64,000 nt of DNA from contig QNQO01000645.1 of the NCBI GenBank assembly GCA_003290165.1, positions 1 to 64,000 on the forward strand, read 5' to 3'. The DNA is from Berberis thunbergii (Eukaryota > Streptophyta > Magnoliopsida > Ranunculales > Berberidaceae). The notes under the pieces were generated by a model, which saw only the letters and a list, made by a program, of their open reading frames with translations, did no database searches and was not told the origin of the DNA. Of the stretch, positions 61,359 to 64,000 are shown one piece after another (the first letter of the stretch is position 1; every line of letters begins with the position of its first letter). The position numbers and the translations under genes were made by a program.

Positions 61359-64000
61359 TAATTTGCAGTTTGCTTATAAATAGCTGATTAATAAGTAGAC
61401 CCATCATTAATCACTATTGTAGTTACCCTCCCATGACTAGTAGTCAACGACCAAAGACTGTCTGGGCATGCATGTGACATAATTTCATGACCAAAATGCC
61501 ATTCACGTGCATTTCACACACGATTTGAAGGATGTGTCCAATTGTATCATCCCAACTGTACGTCCACTAATAAATTAATGTTGATGGTTGAGATTGGAGC
61601 TATCCTCTGTAGCCTCTCAGAGAGTTGGAGAGTGGAGGGAAACCTTTCTCCATTCAGTCATTCTGTGTTATCCTCTCCCTCTCTGTACTGATTTGTTCTG
61701 TTGTTTGCAAGCTCGAACGAAAATGAAGAAGGGGAAGAGGGCCATGTTTAATGTTTTGGTGAGTAGCAGTAGCAGTGATGATGGGAGCACTGCTTCGAGT
61801 ATTCATTGGGAAGATTTCTCCTCTTTTAGTGTTTTTAGTCAAGAGGGATCAGATTTGAGGCGAGATTTTATTCCTTTAGACAATGAAGAGGACGTCAAGC
61901 AAAATCTAAGACCTCCCTCTGTTCAATGGCGTGGCATATTATAAGTGTTTTTCGTCTATTTCAGGGTATTGTTTTTGTGTTTCATTCTTTATTGCATGTG
62001 TTCGTGGATTGTGTGAATGATGTTGTTGTCGTTAGGGTTTTGTTCATTTGCACAAATGATGGGTCATACACTGTTTATTTGCTTAGTGTTTTGTTTCAGT
62101 GCAATGATGTTGTTGTTATGAATCATTCAGTGCAATGTTTAGGGATTTCGTTAGGGTACTCATTCAGTGATGGCTATGAATAATTGTTGTTGTTGTTAAG
62201 CTACTCATTCAGTGTAATGGCTATGAAGCATTGCTGTTGTTGCTAGGGCAATAGCTATGAAGCATTGTTGTTGTTGTTAGGGAAATGCATATGACGCATT
62301 CTTGTTGTTGTTAGGCTACTCATTGAGTCCAATTTCTATGAATCATTGTTGTCGTTTGTTAGCTACTCATAAGTGCAATGGCTATGAAGCATTATGTGTA
62401 CTTGTCTTGTATTTTCTCTTTACTTCTGATACATGTTACTTTGCATGGGTTTGCATGTTTTGTATTGTATTCATTGATGAGTGTGTTTCCTTGCAGTAAT
62501 GGAAAATTGGGTCAAGAGTCGAAAGTCTGGAATTTAATGGTTCAATATGATGGGAAATGGAGTAAGAGGGGTGAGATCCCTGGTAGGTGGAAGGTGACTA
62601 ATCTATTGATTTTGTGGGAGTTAATGAGGATTATCTGAATTGGGACAAGCTTAACAAGAGTATACTTGAAGGTGTATGATAGAAGGGCCAAGAGCGGTAG
62701 TTGGGACATAGATGGACCAATACCTAGAGCTCAGAGGCTCATTGACAAGTTCAAGGAGATGAGGAACCAATTCGGCCAATTTGGGTCTGTTGATGGCTTC
62801 ATCACAGTCATACATAATGATAGTGGTTTTAGGTGGAGGGTGAAGACATGTGTTAGATATTGTAGACAATGGGAACTGACATGCATCATTTGTGTGCATG
62901 GAGTTGTATCATCTGTCTAGCTAATCACATACCCGTATGGGCAGAGTAAGTATCCTATGAAACTTAATGCTTGCTTCTTATATAATGATTGCTCCACACT
63001 TATATGCATTCGTTGCAGGTATTGTAGTCTTTATCATTCTGTGAAAGCATATGTGGAGGCTTACTCAAGGGGCATAGTCAGTATTAGATATATAAGGGAG
63101 TGGGCAGAAGTAAGTACCAGTCTTAGATTAGATTGTTTGATAGTTTTATGGGTAATTTGCACTTTGCATAGTCAGTATTATTTGATAGTTTTATGGGTAA
63201 TTTGCAATTTGCATTTATATGTGATGATTGTTTTGAGGTGTGGTAGCCCGCATACTTGGTGCTCCCACCTCTAGTGAAAATACCTCTTGAGAGACCAACG
63301 ACTCAAAGAAGAAGGGATGAGGATGAACAGGTGGAAAAGGAACCAATGAGCTGCAAAAAGTGTGGTTTGGAGGGTCACAACAGCAAAACATGAAAAAACC
63401 CTCCTAGGGAGCAAACACAAGGTTGTGGATAAACATCCAAGGCACAACCTATATTCAGAGGAGGTAGGAACAACAAGAAAAATGTGCCAAATCAGGTTCT
63501 GGAACTGGGAGAGGAACATCTCAACCTCCACAACAACCCAATCAGCCTGAAATGCCAACATCCCTTCACAGCAACCCAATCAGCCTGAAATGCCAATAGC
63601 TCCAACCATGCATAACCTTCATGCTTCAATGCTCCCAACTCAGCCCTTTGCACAATGAGTAAGACCTCCTCCAATAAGGTCACCAATGTTCCAAGCTGGT
63701 AGAGGCAGGGGAAGACATGACAATCAATGGATCAATCAACCTATGGGGCCAAGAACACCAAACATGTGATACTAACTTGTTATGTTTTGAAAACTGTTTT
63801 TTGAAGACAATATTTTATGGTGATACTGTTATAGTGGGATGTAAGTATTGAAATTGTTTTGAAGACTGTTTTGAAGACAATATTTTTGAAGAGTGTTTTG
63901 AAGACTTTTTTTGGTTTTTTTATGGTGATATAAGTATTGATACTGAATGTTTATGTCACACATTTGAATTATATTTTGCAAGTATATGAATGGAATGTAT
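61359..64000 (+). mobile_element. Remnant of a Mutator-like element without catalytic core
   Basis: The + strand shows parts of a MuDR-type transposase gene in order, with possible promoter at 61373 and introns between. Terminal repeats were not identified; the right end may lie beyond the window. The only recognisable protein parts are the N-terminal region and the C-terminal SWIM and zinc-knuckle parts. The DDE core that normally lies between them is missing. Confidence 0.6.
61723..63770 (+). pseudogene. MULE transposase remnant (N-terminal part, SWIM finger, zinc knuckle)
   Basis: A frame from ATG 61723 gives an acidic Ser-rich leader (VLVSSSSSDDGSTASSIHW) ending in a TAA at 61942. A spliced or shifted part follows from about 62500 (ESKVWNLMVQYDGKW). 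At 62670-62920 the frame includes PIPRAQRLIDKFKEMRNQFG and then CRQWELTCIICVHGVV, close to the SWIM motif CxCx-n-CxH of MULE transposases, and at 63060-63110 AYVEAYSRGIVSIRYIREW, the segment that normally follows it. A zinc knuckle CKKCGLEGHNSKT is at about 63353, its last Cys replaced by a stop. The catalytic domain is absent, so this is an internal-deletion derivative. Confidence 0.62.

Overview
This is nuclear DNA of a flowering plant, most likely a eudicot. It is AT-rich, the genes have GT-AG introns, the homologies are all plant (PICKLE-type CHD3, Dicer-like, LHT transporter, ECA calcium pump, PTI1-like kinase, PTC52), and plant transposable elements of nearly every class are present. I cannot name the species. 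Only four stretches look like resident host genes: a first exon at 121-312 (-), a complete four-exon receptor-like cytoplasmic kinase at 40086-41724 (-), an unrecognised exon at about 51287-51424 (-), and the 3' part of a PTC52/ACD1-like Rieske oxygenase at 52859-54399 (-). Almost everything else is mobile DNA, much of it nested.

Region 1 (662-31959) is a nest of elements. A decayed Ty1/copia retrotransposon (5' LTR, Met-tRNA primer site, gag to RNase H) is split inside its reverse transcriptase by a 10,978-bp CACTA transposon (4701-15678; CACTACAA/TTGTAGTG ends, TTG target duplication). That CACTA element carries pieces of several host genes, all on its + strand: a Dicer-like helicase, a CHD3/PICKLE remodeller with rearranged exons, and an alpha-galactosidase. 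A hAT element (13142-14675; 8-bp target duplication CATAGTGC) sits in an alpha-galactosidase exon and itself carries the start of a dehydroquinate dehydratase/shikimate dehydrogenase gene. The copia element is cut off at 16463 by a second CACTA-like element with its own subterminal repeats. This one carries HMGB, LHT-transporter and ER-type Ca2+-ATPase fragments, all on the - strand. A second hAT of the same terminal type (24088-24993) lies in its right subterminal array and carries two exons of a bromodomain/WD40 gene. The right end of CACTA-2 is lost at a truncated LTR of a chromodomain Ty3/gypsy element (25122-31959, - strand), which has an inverted gag segment.

Region 2 (31960-39790) holds a trihelix-factor fragment, a hairpin MITE, and a Mutator-like element (33851-39780; 9-bp target duplication). 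The Mutator-like element contains a thaumatin-like exon and is split by a 3.56-kb hAT element (34532-38089) whose transposase is near complete but carries three stops.

Region 3 (39790-54400) holds the intact kinase gene, a pol-less Tat-like LTR element with an antisense coiled-coil ORF (42729-47237), a Tourist-like MITE, a 1,459-bp miniature LTR retrotransposon whose 341-bp LTRs read as identical (49495-50953; TSD GAATG), and the PTC52-like exons flanked by a perfect 60-bp inverted repeat.

Region 4 (54767-64000) is a second chromodomain-type gypsy element on the + strand, itself hit by a Tourist MITE, a 308-bp CACTA MITE, a poly(T) insertion with a 12-bp duplication and another insertion, followed by a MULE remnant that keeps the SWIM and zinc-knuckle parts but not the catalytic core. 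The most notable content is the independent capture of host gene pieces by at least five DNA transposons of three superfamilies, including one case where two distant parts of PICKLE are joined in a single in-frame exon.
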